From NCBI GenBank assembly GCA_027488375.1, contig JAIYBW010000001.1, forward strand, positions 372,001 through 436,000: a stretch of DNA of 64,000 nucleotides, in the 5' to 3' direction. Positions 8,875 to 18,179 of this stretch are shown here, piece by piece; the stretch's first letter is position 1; the number at the start of each line of letters is the position of its first letter. Made by a program: the position numbers and the translations under genes. The notes below the pieces were generated by a model. That model had not been told where the DNA came from. It was given only the letters and a program-made list of their open reading frames with translations, and did no database searches. This DNA comes from Pseudomonadota bacterium (GTDB lineage: Bacteria; Bdellovibrionota; Bacteriovoracia; Bacteriovoracales; Bacteriovoracaceae).

Positions 8875-10302
8875 ATGGAAGTTAGTTCAAAAAAGAAAAT
8901 CATCTTTGATCCACTCTACGGTTTCATTCACCTTACAAACTTAGAATGGGAAATCATTCATACTCCTTTTTACCAGAGACTTCGCTGGATCAAGCAGCTG
9001 GGTTTTACTTTTTATACATTCCCCGGAGCTGAGCACTCACGCTATGGGCACTCCATTGGAGTGATGTTTAATGCCCATAAGATTCTGCAACGTTTAGGAC
9101 GAGGTGTGCCTGAGCAAGATCTTTTTGATGATCAAGTTCAATCACCTGAAAAAGCATTTCATCAAAGTCTTAGGCTTGCAGCTTTATTGCATGACCTTGG
9201 AACTTTTATGTTCTCCCATACGACAGAGATGGCCTATATTCGCTATGGTGAAACAACTCATGAAAAAAATGGAAAAGGTCACCCTGATGATCATGAGCAT
9301 CTTGGTTCCTACATCATAAAAAACACCGACTATGACGGTGGTATAACTTTTCTTTTAAAAAAATATAGAATTGATCCTCAGAAAATATCAAATCTTGTGA
9401 AGGGAAATGATTCAAGTATTTTGGCCAATCAAATTCTACACTCTGAAGTTGATTGCGACAGAATGGATTACTTACTTCGAGATGCGCACTATTCCGGTAT
9501 TCGTTACGGCACTTATGACAGAGATTATTTATTACATCACTTTCGAGTTGCAACAGTTAACGGACAAGAGATCGTTGCTATCAATCACAATGCTCTCCAT
9601 GCTGTTGAGGATTTTTTAATGGCCCGCTTTGCTTGGTACTCTCAAGTGATTCGCGCCCCTCGTGGAGCACGATTTGATGCTATCGCTGAAGAACTATGCT
9701 TTTACATGCTAGAGAAAGGCAAGATTTATACCTATTCGCAATTGATGGACATGATTGCAAATCATCCTGAGCAGTTCTATACGTTTAATGATCAGTATTT
9801 TATGACTCAAGTTCATAAGTACTATACGAATGGTGAGTTTGATAAAAATCCTAGGATTAAGGATCTTGCTCGTTGTTTATTATTTGGTATCGATCCTCGC
9901 ACAGTTAAATGTGAAGAATTCAAGCAACGAATTCTCAATCAAGATGAAGATCATGTTTATGATAAAATCATGAAGCGGGCCGAAGATAAAATTAAAGAAA
10001 TCAAAGAAATTCTTAAAAAGAAAGGCACTGATAAGGATTGGATCGTAGAAGATCTGCCAAATAAGCATATTGTTTTTGTGAAATCTCGACGTAAGTTAGT
10101 TAAGTCAAAGACAAATGAAAATCTCCTCCTTGAAAGAGATCCCGTTAAAATTCTTTTAGATAACGGTGATGTAAAACTCTTAGGGGATGTAGAGAACTCT
10201 ATCATCAGTGACCTTCAGACTAAGTTCAATTTTGTTCCAAATGTTTTTTGTTCGGAATCTGCCTACGAGCTGCTTAGAGCAGAGGGTATTATTACTGGAT
10301 AA
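8875..10302 (+). CDS. HD-domain phosphohydrolase (dNTPase/SAMHD1-like)
   Basis: The protein has 475 aa. The N terminus carries the canonical pattern of this family: DPLYGFIHL, QRLRWIKQLG, then the metal-binding H in HSRYGHSIG and the HD pair in LLHDLGTFMFSH; a further Asp is in the HSEVDCDRMDYLLRDA segment. This is the COG1078 type of predicted dNTP triphosphohydrolase. The C-terminal 150 residues are Lys-rich and vary in such proteins. Substrate cannot be told from sequence. It may balance dNTP pools. It lies after a terminator with little room for its own promoter. Confidence 0.85.
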   Translation: MEVSSKKKIIFDPLYGFIHLTNLEWEIIHTPFYQRLRWIKQLGFTFYTFPGAEHSRYGHSIGVMFNAHKILQRLGRGVPEQDLFDDQVQSPEKAFHQSLRLAALLHDLGTFMFSHTTEMAYIRYGETTHEKNGKGHPDDHEHLGSYIIKNTDYDGGITFLLKKYRIDPQKISNLVKGNDSSILANQILHSEVDCDRMDYLLRDAHYSGIRYGTYDRDYLLHHFRVATVNGQEIVAINHNALHAVEDFLMARFAWYSQVIRAPRGARFDAIAEELCFYMLEKGKIYTYSQLMDMIANHPEQFYTFNDQYFMTQVHKYYTNGEFDKNPRIKDLARCLLFGIDPRTVKCEEFKQRILNQDEDHVYDKIMKRAEDKIKEIKEILKKKGTDKDWIVEDLPNKHIVFVKSRRKLVKSKTNENLLLERDPVKILLDNGDVKLLGDVENSIISDLQTKFNFVPNVFCSESAYELLRAEGIITG

Positions 10303-10333
10303 TTTTGCTCCGGTGTTTGATTGAGTCAAAGCC

Positions 10334-10363
10334 TTTACTTCCTTTGTAAAAAATCGGTACAAT
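10334..10363 (+). promoter_or_regulatory. Candidate promoter of the ftsEX operon
   Basis: TTTACT, an 18-base spacer and TACAAT lie about 60 bases before the ftsE start in the only sizeable gap upstream of the long ftsE-to-kinase gene string. Confidence 0.4.
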
Positions 10364-10423
10364 GATTGCATCATGACTCTGTGGATCTATGAATGGATCC
10401 CAATTTGAAGGCAGGTTTCAAGG

Positions 10424-11125
10424 ATGCTAACCGGTCGAACAATTCAATCCAAAGGTGGTACAAATCACCAGAATTACTTATTTCACCTCGACAATTTGTC
10501 TGTGGAGTATGGTAATTTAAAAGCTTTAAAGTCTGTTCAGCTCACAATTTATCCTGGTGAAATTCTTTTTGTGACAGGTCCTTCTGGTGCCGGAAAGACA
10601 TCACTTTTAAATATTCTTGGTGGAAATTTAACACCAACTTCAGGTAAAGCGGTTTTACCTCACGAACGATCTGCAAAGCATTTCGTGGCTTCTGTTTTCC
10701 AAGATTTACGTTTGCTTCAAAAGAAAAGTTGCGAAGATAATGTTTGGATGGCCTATGACAGCAGCCTTTATACGAATAAAAATGAGTTCTATAAAGAGTT
10801 AGAAGATCTTGCTCGGATCTTAAATCTCTATGATCATTTGAATAGAAAGATAGAGGATTGTAACGGTGGTCTTAAGCAAAAGGTCGCTATGATCCGGGCC
10901 CTCATGTCCAAACCTACGGCACTTCTCGCCGATGAGCCGACAAGTTCATTAGATAAAGAAAATTCATACAGACTGTTTGAAGTTCTGAATCATTACAATC
11001 ACAAAAAAGGGCTTACGCTTGTTTGGGCCACACATAATAAAGAGCTGATTAAACAGTTCCCTGGAAAAATTGCTCATCTAGATCAAGGCCGTTTAGTTTA
11101 TTCGGGGCATGCATGTTTTATTTAA
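10424..11125 (+). CDS. ftsE: FtsE-like ABC ATPase
   Basis: The protein has 233 aa with Walker A GPSGAGKTS, a Q-loop (VFQDLRLL), Walker B (ALLADEPTSSLD) and the H-loop (ATHNKEL). The ABC signature is altered to NGGLKQK where LSGGQQQR is usual. There is an extra N-terminal stretch of about 20 residues. FtsE works with FtsX at the septum to control peptidoglycan hydrolases through EnvC. GAAGG lies 12 bases before the ATG. The end overlaps ftsX by 13 bases. Identity rests on the ftsX and envC genes that follow. Confidence 0.85.
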   Translation: MLTGRTIQSKGGTNHQNYLFHLDNLSVEYGNLKALKSVQLTIYPGEILFVTGPSGAGKTSLLNILGGNLTPTSGKAVLPHERSAKHFVASVFQDLRLLQKKSCEDNVWMAYDSSLYTNKNEFYKELEDLARILNLYDHLNRKIEDCNGGLKQKVAMIRALMSKPTALLADEPTSSLDKENSYRLFEVLNHYNHKKGLTLVWATHNKELIKQFPGKIAHLDQGRLVYSGHACFI

Positions 11126-11913
11126 TTGAATTCGTAAAATCGATTGGAGAAAGTCTTATAAGAGGCTTTAGCTTTTTATTTTTTTCATGCTTACTCGCAT
11201 TTAGCTTAACTCACAGACCGTGGATTGCGAGTACAGTGGAAAAAATTTCACCTGAGAAAATGGCAAATCCCTATTTCGTTGCAGTGATTGATCCCCAAGT
11301 AAGCTCAACAAAGCTAAAGTCATTGGTGAGTTCACTACCTGGAGTCGTTGCAATTTTAGAAAAGTCTAGTGCTGAACATGAAACTAAAATAGGTCAGCTG
11401 CTTACTCAGCTTGGTAGTGACTATCAAGTGAGTTCTGATCTTTTACAATTTAAGTCTTTAAAATTTATACTAAGTCCCTCGCTATCTGAGGAGAGTCTTT
11501 CTTTTGTCAGAGAGCAAGTGATTAAATACGGTGGTAAAACACATGTTAATGCCACAGATATTAAGTATCCTGAAGTAACCCAAATTATGAAAACACATCC
11601 TTTTTATCATGCTCTCGGTGATTATGGAGATTGGCTTGTGATTTCCATTATGGGCATTTTTTGGGTGATAAGTTTTTGGCTTATTTATGATTCATTTCGG
11701 ACCCGTTCATATATCATTGAAAAATTTCAACGGAAAAAAGATGTTGCCTCAAAAGCAATTGCTTCAGGACTTGGAGCCATCGTGCTCCTGTTCTCTGCTT
11801 TTGGTGTGGTTAATGGCACAGTGAAGTTTTTTGATCTCATCATCTTATTGATGGTTTTCTCTATTTTTTGGTCTTTCTCTCTCAAAAATTGGACATGGAA
11901 ATCACTGAGATGA
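11113..11913 (+). CDS. ftsX: FtsX-like permease
   Basis: The protein has 266 aa: one N-terminal TM helix (about 13-30), a periplasmic domain (about 40-165), and three C-terminal TM helices (about 175-195, 215-235 and 240-258). This is the FtsX layout. FtsX relays ATP hydrolysis by FtsE to a periplasmic EnvC-type activator. Sequence conservation is low, so the call depends partly on the neighbours. It overlaps ftsE by 13 bases and the envC ATG by four bases (ATGA). Confidence 0.8.
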   Translation: MFYLIEFVKSIGESLIRGFSFLFFSCLLAFSLTHRPWIASTVEKISPEKMANPYFVAVIDPQVSSTKLKSLVSSLPGVVAILEKSSAEHETKIGQLLTQLGSDYQVSSDLLQFKSLKFILSPSLSEESLSFVREQVIKYGGKTHVNATDIKYPEVTQIMKTHPFYHALGDYGDWLVISIMGIFWVISFWLIYDSFRTRSYIIEKFQRKKDVASKAIASGLGAIVLLFSAFGVVNGTVKFFDLIILLMVFSIFWSFSLKNWTWKSLR

Positions 11914-12923
11914 AAAATGTTCTGTGTGTATTAATTCTTTTTAACACTGTCTCAAGTTTTGGTGCTGTGGCCCGTAAGTCAGGTGATGAGCTTGTTCGAT
12001 ATCGATCGGAAGTGATGGAGTTAGGTTCCCGATTATCTAGTCTTGAAAAGGAAATTGGGGCGAAAAGTAATTTGTATATTTCAAGCGTTGAGCAAATTAA
12101 ACAATTTGAAAGTGATATTAAGCTCTATAAAGATAAGCTCAGTGATTTGCATAAAGAAGTGAGAGAAGCTCAAGTAGAGAATAAAAAAATTATTCAAAGT
12201 TATTTAATTGAATCTGATGGGGAAGCTGCTGAAGCTTGGCAAGTCAAAGTTCACCTAGAGCTTCTTAAGCAAGCACAATTAAAATTAAAAAACAAAGAAT
12301 CAGAACTTATCTCTTTTGAAAATAAAGTCGCGGAATTCGATAAAACATTAGCTTCACTTAAAGTTGATGAAGAAGAACTTTCTATGGTTATCAAAGAACT
12401 TGAAAATCGAAAGAAAGAAACCATGGCCATTTATCTCACGAAAGTGGAGTCAAAAAGAATTGCAGAGAATAAAGTCGAAAAAAATAAAATTTTAAAGAAA
12501 GTTTCTGAAATAAAGAAATCATTTTCTAACGCTCCTGTGGTTTTAAATAAACCGGAGAGAGTTTTCAAACTACCAGTTACAGATTTTGTGACTTATACCC
12601 CAAGTCCAAAAGGTGTAACTTTCAAGTTCAAAGCGGTACAACCTGTTAAAGCTGTAGGCGCAGGCAAAGTTGTATTTGCTGGGGATTTGGCGAGCTATGG
12701 GCAAGTTGTTTTAATTGACCATGGTAAGGACCTTAGAACTGTCTTACTCGGGAAAATGGATGTTAAAGTAAAAAAGAATGACATTGTTGGAGATGGAGAT
12801 ATCCTGGCCTATACTCAAAAAATTTCCACTGATGATCAAACTTTATATTTTGAAGTTCGTAAGAAAAATACAGCTCAAAACACTATTTTGTGGTTAGACC
12901 AGAAGGGAGTGAGTAAAATCTAA
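11910..12923 (+). CDS. envC: EnvC-like activator: coiled coil plus degenerate LytM domain
   Basis: I take the ATG at 11910 (ATGA overlap with ftsX) rather than the track start at 11868, because it gives a signal peptide (MKNVLCVLILFNTVSSFGA). A long coiled coil (about 25-215) is followed by an M23/LytM fold (about 235-335). The domain keeps LIDHGKDL, but the YGH segment that carries a catalytic His is replaced by LLGKMD, and the HxH-type end is LYFEVR. It is thus probably inactive as a peptidase, as E. coli EnvC is, and acts by activating amidases under FtsEX control. Confidence 0.85.
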   Translation: MKNVLCVLILFNTVSSFGAVARKSGDELVRYRSEVMELGSRLSSLEKEIGAKSNLYISSVEQIKQFESDIKLYKDKLSDLHKEVREAQVENKKIIQSYLIESDGEAAEAWQVKVHLELLKQAQLKLKNKESELISFENKVAEFDKTLASLKVDEEELSMVIKELENRKKETMAIYLTKVESKRIAENKVEKNKILKKVSEIKKSFSNAPVVLNKPERVFKLPVTDFVTYTPSPKGVTFKFKAVQPVKAVGAGKVVFAGDLASYGQVVLIDHGKDLRTVLLGKMDVKVKKNDIVGDGDILAYTQKISTDDQTLYFEVRKKNTAQNTILWLDQKGVSKI

Positions 12924-12949
12924 GTAGTTCATTCTGCTTAGGAGATTTC

Positions 12950-14353
12950 ATGTTTCTTCGTCCATTTTTTTACAGCCTCATTATTATTTCAAGCTTACTG
13001 TCTTCCAGTCTTTATTCAAAAGAAAACAAAAACTCCTCTAAGTTAAACGACAATAAGTCGAGATTTGAGCAGCTTGAACTTTTCAATAAAGTTCTCCACC
13101 TCGTTGAGACCCAATACTATCGTCAGGTGGATACAGAAAAGTTGATTGAGGGAGCCCTTAAAGGAATGATGGATACACTTGACCCTCATTCTGCCTTTTT
13201 AAATAAAGATTTTTTTGAGAAAATGCAAAATGACACTCAAGGAGAGTTTGGAGGCTTGGGACTGGAAGTCACTCAAAGGGATGGTATCATTTTTGTTGTC
13301 ACTCCGATTGATGATACTCCCGCTTTTCGTGCTGGTCTTAAGGCCCGAGATCGCCTGGTTGAGATTAATAATGAGCCGATTGTTGGTTTGTCGCTCGAGC
13401 AAGCAATTGAAAAAATGCGTGGTAAGATAGGTGAGACAATTAATCTCGGCATTTCTCGAGAAGGAGTTGAGGGCGTAAAGTATTACTCCCTCAAAAGAGA
13501 GCTCATTAAAGTAAAGCCTGTTAAAGCAGAACTTTTGAACGATCATTTTATTTACCTAAGATTAACTCAATTTCAAAAAAGATCTGCTGAATCTATGGAA
13601 GAGGCGATCAAAAATTTAAAAAATAAATCAAAATCACAGATTGAAGGGATCATCTTGGATTTAAGATCAAATCCGGGTGGATTACTAGATCAAGCCGTTG
13701 ATGTGTCTTCGATCTTTTTAAAAGAAGGGATTGTGGTTTCAACAGAAGCTAGGGATCCTCAGAATAAAGACATCAGATATGTTAAAAAATCTGGCTATAA
13801 AGATCTAGATACACCGATGGTTGTTCTAATAAACGGATCATCTGCTTCTGCCTCAGAGATTGTTGCAGGAGCTCTTCAAGATTATAAGCGGGCCATTATC
13901 ATGGGCTCACAATCATTTGGTAAGGGTTCAGTGCAGACTGTTGCACAATTAGATCAGGAGACAGGAGTCAAGCTTACAATTGCTCAGTATATGACCCCAA
14001 AGAATAGAAAAATTCAAGCGGTAGGGATAATGCCGGATGTGATCCTGGAAGAAGTGGATAAAGATTTATTTGAAAAAAATTTAAAAGAAGATCGTTATAT
14101 TAGAGAGAAAGATTTAAAAAATCATTTAACAGCAACGATTGAAACTGAGGAAGAGAAGAAAGATCGATTATTAATCGAAAAAGAAGATCGTATCCGTAAA
14201 ATGAAGAATTTGGAGAAAAAGAAGACCACTAAAAAAGATGATGAAGAAGAACTTTTTAAAGTCGATCGTCCTAGCGAGGATTACCAAGTGACTCAGGCCA
14301 TAAGGCATCTCCAGGGTTTTAATGTTTTTAAAGAGATGAAGAAGAATAATTAA
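12950..14353 (+). CDS. ctpA: Carboxy-terminal processing protease CtpA (S41)
   Basis: The protein has 467 aa with a signal peptide, an S41 N-terminal helical region, a PDZ domain (about 98-180) and the peptidase domain. The catalytic Ser is in NGSSASASEIVAG and the Lys in SFGKGSVQT. The C-terminal 90 residues are Lys/Glu-rich. Such proteases trim periplasmic proteins, including peptidoglycan hydrolases. The position after ftsEX-envC matches the arrangement in many proteobacteria and suggests a role in cell wall remodelling at division. AGGAG precedes the ATG; xseA starts just after the stop. Confidence 0.92.
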   Translation: MFLRPFFYSLIIISSLLSSSLYSKENKNSSKLNDNKSRFEQLELFNKVLHLVETQYYRQVDTEKLIEGALKGMMDTLDPHSAFLNKDFFEKMQNDTQGEFGGLGLEVTQRDGIIFVVTPIDDTPAFRAGLKARDRLVEINNEPIVGLSLEQAIEKMRGKIGETINLGISREGVEGVKYYSLKRELIKVKPVKAELLNDHFIYLRLTQFQKRSAESMEEAIKNLKNKSKSQIEGIILDLRSNPGGLLDQAVDVSSIFLKEGIVVSTEARDPQNKDIRYVKKSGYKDLDTPMVVLINGSSASASEIVAGALQDYKRAIIMGSQSFGKGSVQTVAQLDQETGVKLTIAQYMTPKNRKIQAVGIMPDVILEEVDKDLFEKNLKEDRYIREKDLKNHLTATIETEEEKKDRLLIEKEDRIRKMKNLEKKKTTKKDDEEELFKVDRPSEDYQVTQAIRHLQGFNVFKEMKKNN

Positions 14354-14354
14354 A

Positions 14355-15614
14355 ATGCAAGCCGCTAGTGTTTCAGATTTAGTTATTTCGATTAAAAATC
14401 TTCTTGAAGATCAGTTTCAAGAAGTATTTGTAGAAGGGGAAGTCACAAATCTTTCACTCTCATCTAGTGGCCATTGGTATTTTAATTTGTCAGATGCTTC
14501 TTCTTCAATCTCATGCGCTTTATTTAAGTTAGAGGCATTACGAAATCCCTTGATTCGAAATTTAAAGGATGGGGACAAGATCATTATTCTGGGCCCAGTG
14601 AGCGTCTATCAAAAAAGAGGATCTTTTCAGGTTATAGTAAAACGACTTTTTCCTGCGGGTGTTGGCCAGTTGAAAATTCAACTTGAAAGGTTGAAATCAA
14701 AGTTGTCACAAGAGGGGTTGTTTGATTTAGATAAAAAAAAATCAATACCTAAATTCCCCAAAAGAATTGCTATTATTACGGCCGAACATGGAGCCGCTTT
14801 ACAAGATTTTTTAAATGTCTATAAAAGGCGCAGTCTTTGGCAAGATATCTTGATCATTCCTTCCCTTGTCCAAGGAGATGGGGCCGCCAAAAAATTATTA
14901 ATGGCCTTAAAAACGGCTCAAAAAATTGAAGGAATTGATGTCATTGTTCTTACCCGCGGTGGGGGAAGTCTTGAAGATCTTTGGGCCTTTAATGACGAGG
15001 ATTTAGTTCGTGAGATTTCAAACTGTCCGATCCCTGTGATCAGTGCTGTTGGGCATGAGATCGACTATACGTTATGTGATTTTGTCGCTGATCATCGCTC
15101 TGAAACTCCGAGTGCTGCTGCAGAATTTTTGTCTCAACCTCATACAGAACTCAAATCACGCCTTTATTTTTGTCATACACATCTCAAATCTGAAATGATA
15201 AAAATTCAACAGAGGTTTCAAATCATAAGAGAGAAATCACATCCCTCTGAGATGATTCATCTCATAAAGAAAAATTTTATCCAGGCGCAACTAAAACTAA
15301 GTCAAGTTCGATTAATGGATCGAGGTTTTGAACTCATGGGCCTGAATGAAAAGAGAAGAGAGCTTGATGAGCTCGAAATGCGAATAAAACATACTTCAGA
15401 AGTTAAGATTAATTCATGGAAAGACAAACTCATACGTTATGAGCAAGTCTTAACGGCCATTGATCCTAAACGAGTGTTGAATAGAGGTTATAGCTATATC
15501 CAAGATGATAATAAGATAGTTATTACTAACTTCAGTGATTTTCAAAAGCTTAAAGAAAAGACTCATATAAATATTCACTTTAAAGATGGGATTGGGAATG
15601 TTCAGAAAGTTTAG
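14355..15614 (+). CDS. xseA: Exodeoxyribonuclease VII large subunit
   Basis: The protein has 419 aa. An N-terminal OB fold (about 1-100; VEGEVTNLSLSSSGHWYFNL) is followed by the catalytic domain with RIAIITAEHGAALQDFLNV, TRGGGSLEDLWAFNDE and SAVGHEIDYTLCDFVAD motifs. ExoVII degrades single-stranded DNA to oligonucleotides. The small subunit gene xseB is not in the window. The start lies one base after the ctpA stop and the end overlaps the M23 peptidase gene, so it is carried inside the division operon. Confidence 0.95.
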   Translation: MQAASVSDLVISIKNLLEDQFQEVFVEGEVTNLSLSSSGHWYFNLSDASSSISCALFKLEALRNPLIRNLKDGDKIIILGPVSVYQKRGSFQVIVKRLFPAGVGQLKIQLERLKSKLSQEGLFDLDKKKSIPKFPKRIAIITAEHGAALQDFLNVYKRRSLWQDILIIPSLVQGDGAAKKLLMALKTAQKIEGIDVIVLTRGGGSLEDLWAFNDEDLVREISNCPIPVISAVGHEIDYTLCDFVADHRSETPSAAAEFLSQPHTELKSRLYFCHTHLKSEMIKIQQRFQIIREKSHPSEMIHLIKKNFIQAQLKLSQVRLMDRGFELMGLNEKRRELDELEMRIKHTSEVKINSWKDKLIRYEQVLTAIDPKRVLNRGYSYIQDDNKIVITNFSDFQKLKEKTHINIHFKDGIGNVQKV

Positions 15615-16467
15615 TTTTTTGAAAGTTAGTTTTCATATTGTTTTAATTTTTCTCTTCACTTCTTGTGCCCTTCGCGCACAGGATACAAAAGGGATGGCCA
15701 ATCAATATGTCATCGCCCCAGGTGAAGTTCGTTTAGTCGATTTTCCAGTCAACTCGAAAGAATCAAAGTTTTTATGTCGTGGTAGCGAAGTTAAGTTCGC
15801 TCAACGTAACGGCAGAGGTCTTGCTTTCGTTATGGAGAGTTACTTCTCAAATTTAACTTCATTTGGTTGTCAGTTGATTGAGGGATCAAAAGAGATTTAT
15901 TCTATTAATTTCAGTGTCGTTGATAAACCATACAAAGCTGAACAACTCAAAGTTGATTCAAAAAAAATAAAATTATCTCCCAAAGATGAGTTAAGAGTGG
16001 CAAAAGAACAAGCCATTTTGAATAAGATTTATCAGTCAAGTATACCTGATTTTTTATTTACTGAAGCTTTCAAACAACCCATGGATAGTCTCATCACGAG
16101 TGTTTATGGAACGAGAAGAGTTTATAATAAGCAAAAGAAGGGACAACATTTAGGAATTGATTATAGGGCAGCTATTGGTGATAAAGTGCCTGCATCAAAT
16201 GCTGGAAAAATTGTATATTCTGGAGATTTATTTTATACCGGTTGGACAGTTATTATTGATCATGGATTAGATATTTTCAGCGTCTATGGCCATTTATCTA
16301 AGACTCTTGTGAGCGATGGCGATATTGTTAGAAGAGGTGATATCATAGGACTTTCTGGTAATACTGGTCGAACTTCAGGGCCTCATCTACACTGGGGAAC
16401 AAAAGTTCAAGGGCAGTATATTGATGGCCTGGTCTTAATAGATGAGAGTAAAAAGTATTTTAAATGA
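15598..16467 (+). CDS. M23 (LytM) peptidase, probably active
   Basis: I prefer the ATG at 15598 (MFRKFSF) to the track start at 15586. The N terminus is a signal peptide with a Cys in a weak lipobox (LFTSC), so it may be a lipoprotein. The C-terminal M23 domain (about 175-285) has all zinc and catalytic residues: HLGIDY, YGHLS and GPHLHWG. It should cleave peptidoglycan cross-bridges. It overlaps xseA by 17 bases and the next gene by four. Together with the inactive EnvC-like protein encoded upstream, it gives this operon one activator and one working hydrolase. Confidence 0.85.
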   Translation: MFRKFSFLKVSFHIVLIFLFTSCALRAQDTKGMANQYVIAPGEVRLVDFPVNSKESKFLCRGSEVKFAQRNGRGLAFVMESYFSNLTSFGCQLIEGSKEIYSINFSVVDKPYKAEQLKVDSKKIKLSPKDELRVAKEQAILNKIYQSSIPDFLFTEAFKQPMDSLITSVYGTRRVYNKQKKGQHLGIDYRAAIGDKVPASNAGKIVYSGDLFYTGWTVIIDHGLDIFSVYGHLSKTLVSDGDIVRRGDIIGLSGNTGRTSGPHLHWGTKVQGQYIDGLVLIDESKKYFK

Positions 16468-18179
16468 TGAACTCTGATATATTTTCAGGATTAGTTGAAT
16501 TCAAAATAGATTCTACTCTGTCACTTGACTTGAGGAAAGCTATTGAGGGGGCAATTAGTCACTATAAAAACGCCCCCATTTCTCTTTACTCACCAGGAGA
16601 AGATTTTTCTTCAAGTCGCGTAATTATAGTCGAACTTATTTCAGAATTTTCTCTTGAAAAATTAGTCAAAAGAAATTCTTTAAAAATTTGTTTTACAGAT
16701 AAAAACCAAGATCTTTTTAGTTTTGGTCAGAATATTGAAAATTCAAATATTGATTTAGTCTTAGATGATACTGTTGATCGCACTCAAATTGATAGAATTC
16801 TATCTCCTGAATTTTTTAAAATAGTATCTCAAAAGCAAAGTTCCTTAATGGCCCAAGGAGCTAAAAATCTGAGAAAACTTGAATCTTGGGCAAAAAATGT
16901 AACTCAGAAGTCACTTGCTTCTGGCCATACTTTAACATCAATTGAAATTCTAAAATATGCTCAGGCCCTCGTTGATCTTGAGAGAGATCTGATTCATACC
17001 GATGATCTTATTAAATGCGAGAAAATATTAAAGCAGTTTGTGAAGAATCACATTAATAAAGAAAAATTTTGCCTAATAACTAGTCAAAATATTTTTGATC
17101 GATATGAATCATTTTTACCATTACCAAATTATAAAAGTGAGTTCATTGGTATTGAAATAGATTTCTTGGAGGAAGACTTTTTAAAGCTAATTCAGAAAGT
17201 CTTTTTTTATTATACGATAGTTAATTTTTTGAATTCAAAACAAACTTTGATTGATCCGTTTTCTGATGACTCTCTCTGGGAAAGTATGTTAGATGCCCTT
17301 CCATTTCCTGTCGCATTACTTTCACGTGAAGGTGAGATTTATCAGCATAATACTTTATTTTCCAAACTTAATCTTGCTCCCCAGGATTGCTTACATTACC
17401 AACTCCGAGAAAAAATATTAGTTAATGATATCCCTTACAATATTTATCGAAAAAATATTCAGCACCTGGATGAAGTGAAAGTCCTGCTCGTTTTTTTTAC
17501 AGAAAGCTTTTTTCTCAAAGGCGAGGGTAATCTCACACCCTCTGGCCAAGAACTTGGGATCATCAGCTCCAGTATTGCTCACGAACTTAATAATCCAATT
17601 GCAGGCATCCAGGCCGCCATAGGCTTACTTATGCTTGATGAGAAAATGATTGATGAGGGCAAGCAGACTCTAATTGAAATGAAAAATGGAGCTCATCGAT
17701 GTAAGCAATTAATTGAGACGTTCCTAGGCTTTTCAAGGGCCAATCCCCAGCAGGTTTCTCAGATGGATATAAAATTAAGTCCAGTTGAAGTTTCTTATCA
17801 ACAGGCCCAGAATTTATTGCGCTTTAGAACTGTTGAAAGCGGTATCCGTTTTTCTTGGAATTTTTCTCAGCACTCCGCTTTTAGGGCGCAGATTAATCTT
17901 AGTCTCTTGACGATGACTTTTTATCTGATATTGGGTGAGCTTATGACTCTATATTCTCACCATTTACTTATAAGTGATAAAAATCAAATTGAAAAAGTTA
18001 TCAAGGGTGAAATTATTGAGTCTTCACAGGAAATTCAGATCCAACTTCATGAGCTGAATATTTCTAATTTGATATTGTCGAAGCTTGTTCAAAATTTATT
18101 AACTATAGAGAACTTCGTTTTACAAGTTTCAGATTATTCACTTCGATTTATCTACAATCCGCCTAAAGGTGAAGTTTAG
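16464..18179 (+). CDS. PAS/HisKA kinase-like protein with degenerate ATPase domain
   Basis: The protein has 571 aa. The N-terminal 270 residues are unrecognised. A PAS-like segment follows (about 272-345; LPFPVALLSREGEIYQHNTLF), then a clear histidine-kinase H-box (SIAHELNNPIAGIQ, His373). The region that should be the HATPase domain (440-571) lacks the N-box Asn, the DxGxG G1 box and the GxG G2 box, although its end (YSLRFIYNPP) resembles the last strand. It may be phosphorylated by another kinase or only dimerise. No TM helix is seen. It starts in an ATGATGA overlap with the M23 gene and meets the exonuclease gene tail to tail. Confidence 0.7.
   Translation: MMNSDIFSGLVEFKIDSTLSLDLRKAIEGAISHYKNAPISLYSPGEDFSSSRVIIVELISEFSLEKLVKRNSLKICFTDKNQDLFSFGQNIENSNIDLVLDDTVDRTQIDRILSPEFFKIVSQKQSSLMAQGAKNLRKLESWAKNVTQKSLASGHTLTSIEILKYAQALVDLERDLIHTDDLIKCEKILKQFVKNHINKEKFCLITSQNIFDRYESFLPLPNYKSEFIGIEIDFLEEDFLKLIQKVFFYYTIVNFLNSKQTLIDPFSDDSLWESMLDALPFPVALLSREGEIYQHNTLFSKLNLAPQDCLHYQLREKILVNDIPYNIYRKNIQHLDEVKVLLVFFTESFFLKGEGNLTPSGQELGIISSSIAHELNNPIAGIQAAIGLLMLDEKMIDEGKQTLIEMKNGAHRCKQLIETFLGFSRANPQQVSQMDIKLSPVEVSYQQAQNLLRFRTVESGIRFSWNFSQHSAFRAQINLSLLTMTFYLILGELMTLYSHHLLISDKNQIEKVIKGEIIESSQEIQIQLHELNISNLILSKLVQNLLTIENFVLQVSDYSLRFIYNPPKGEV

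Noticed and set aside
13199-13546. 115-aa minus-strand ORF
   Set aside because: It lies within ctpA, whose PDZ domain is encoded on the other strand.
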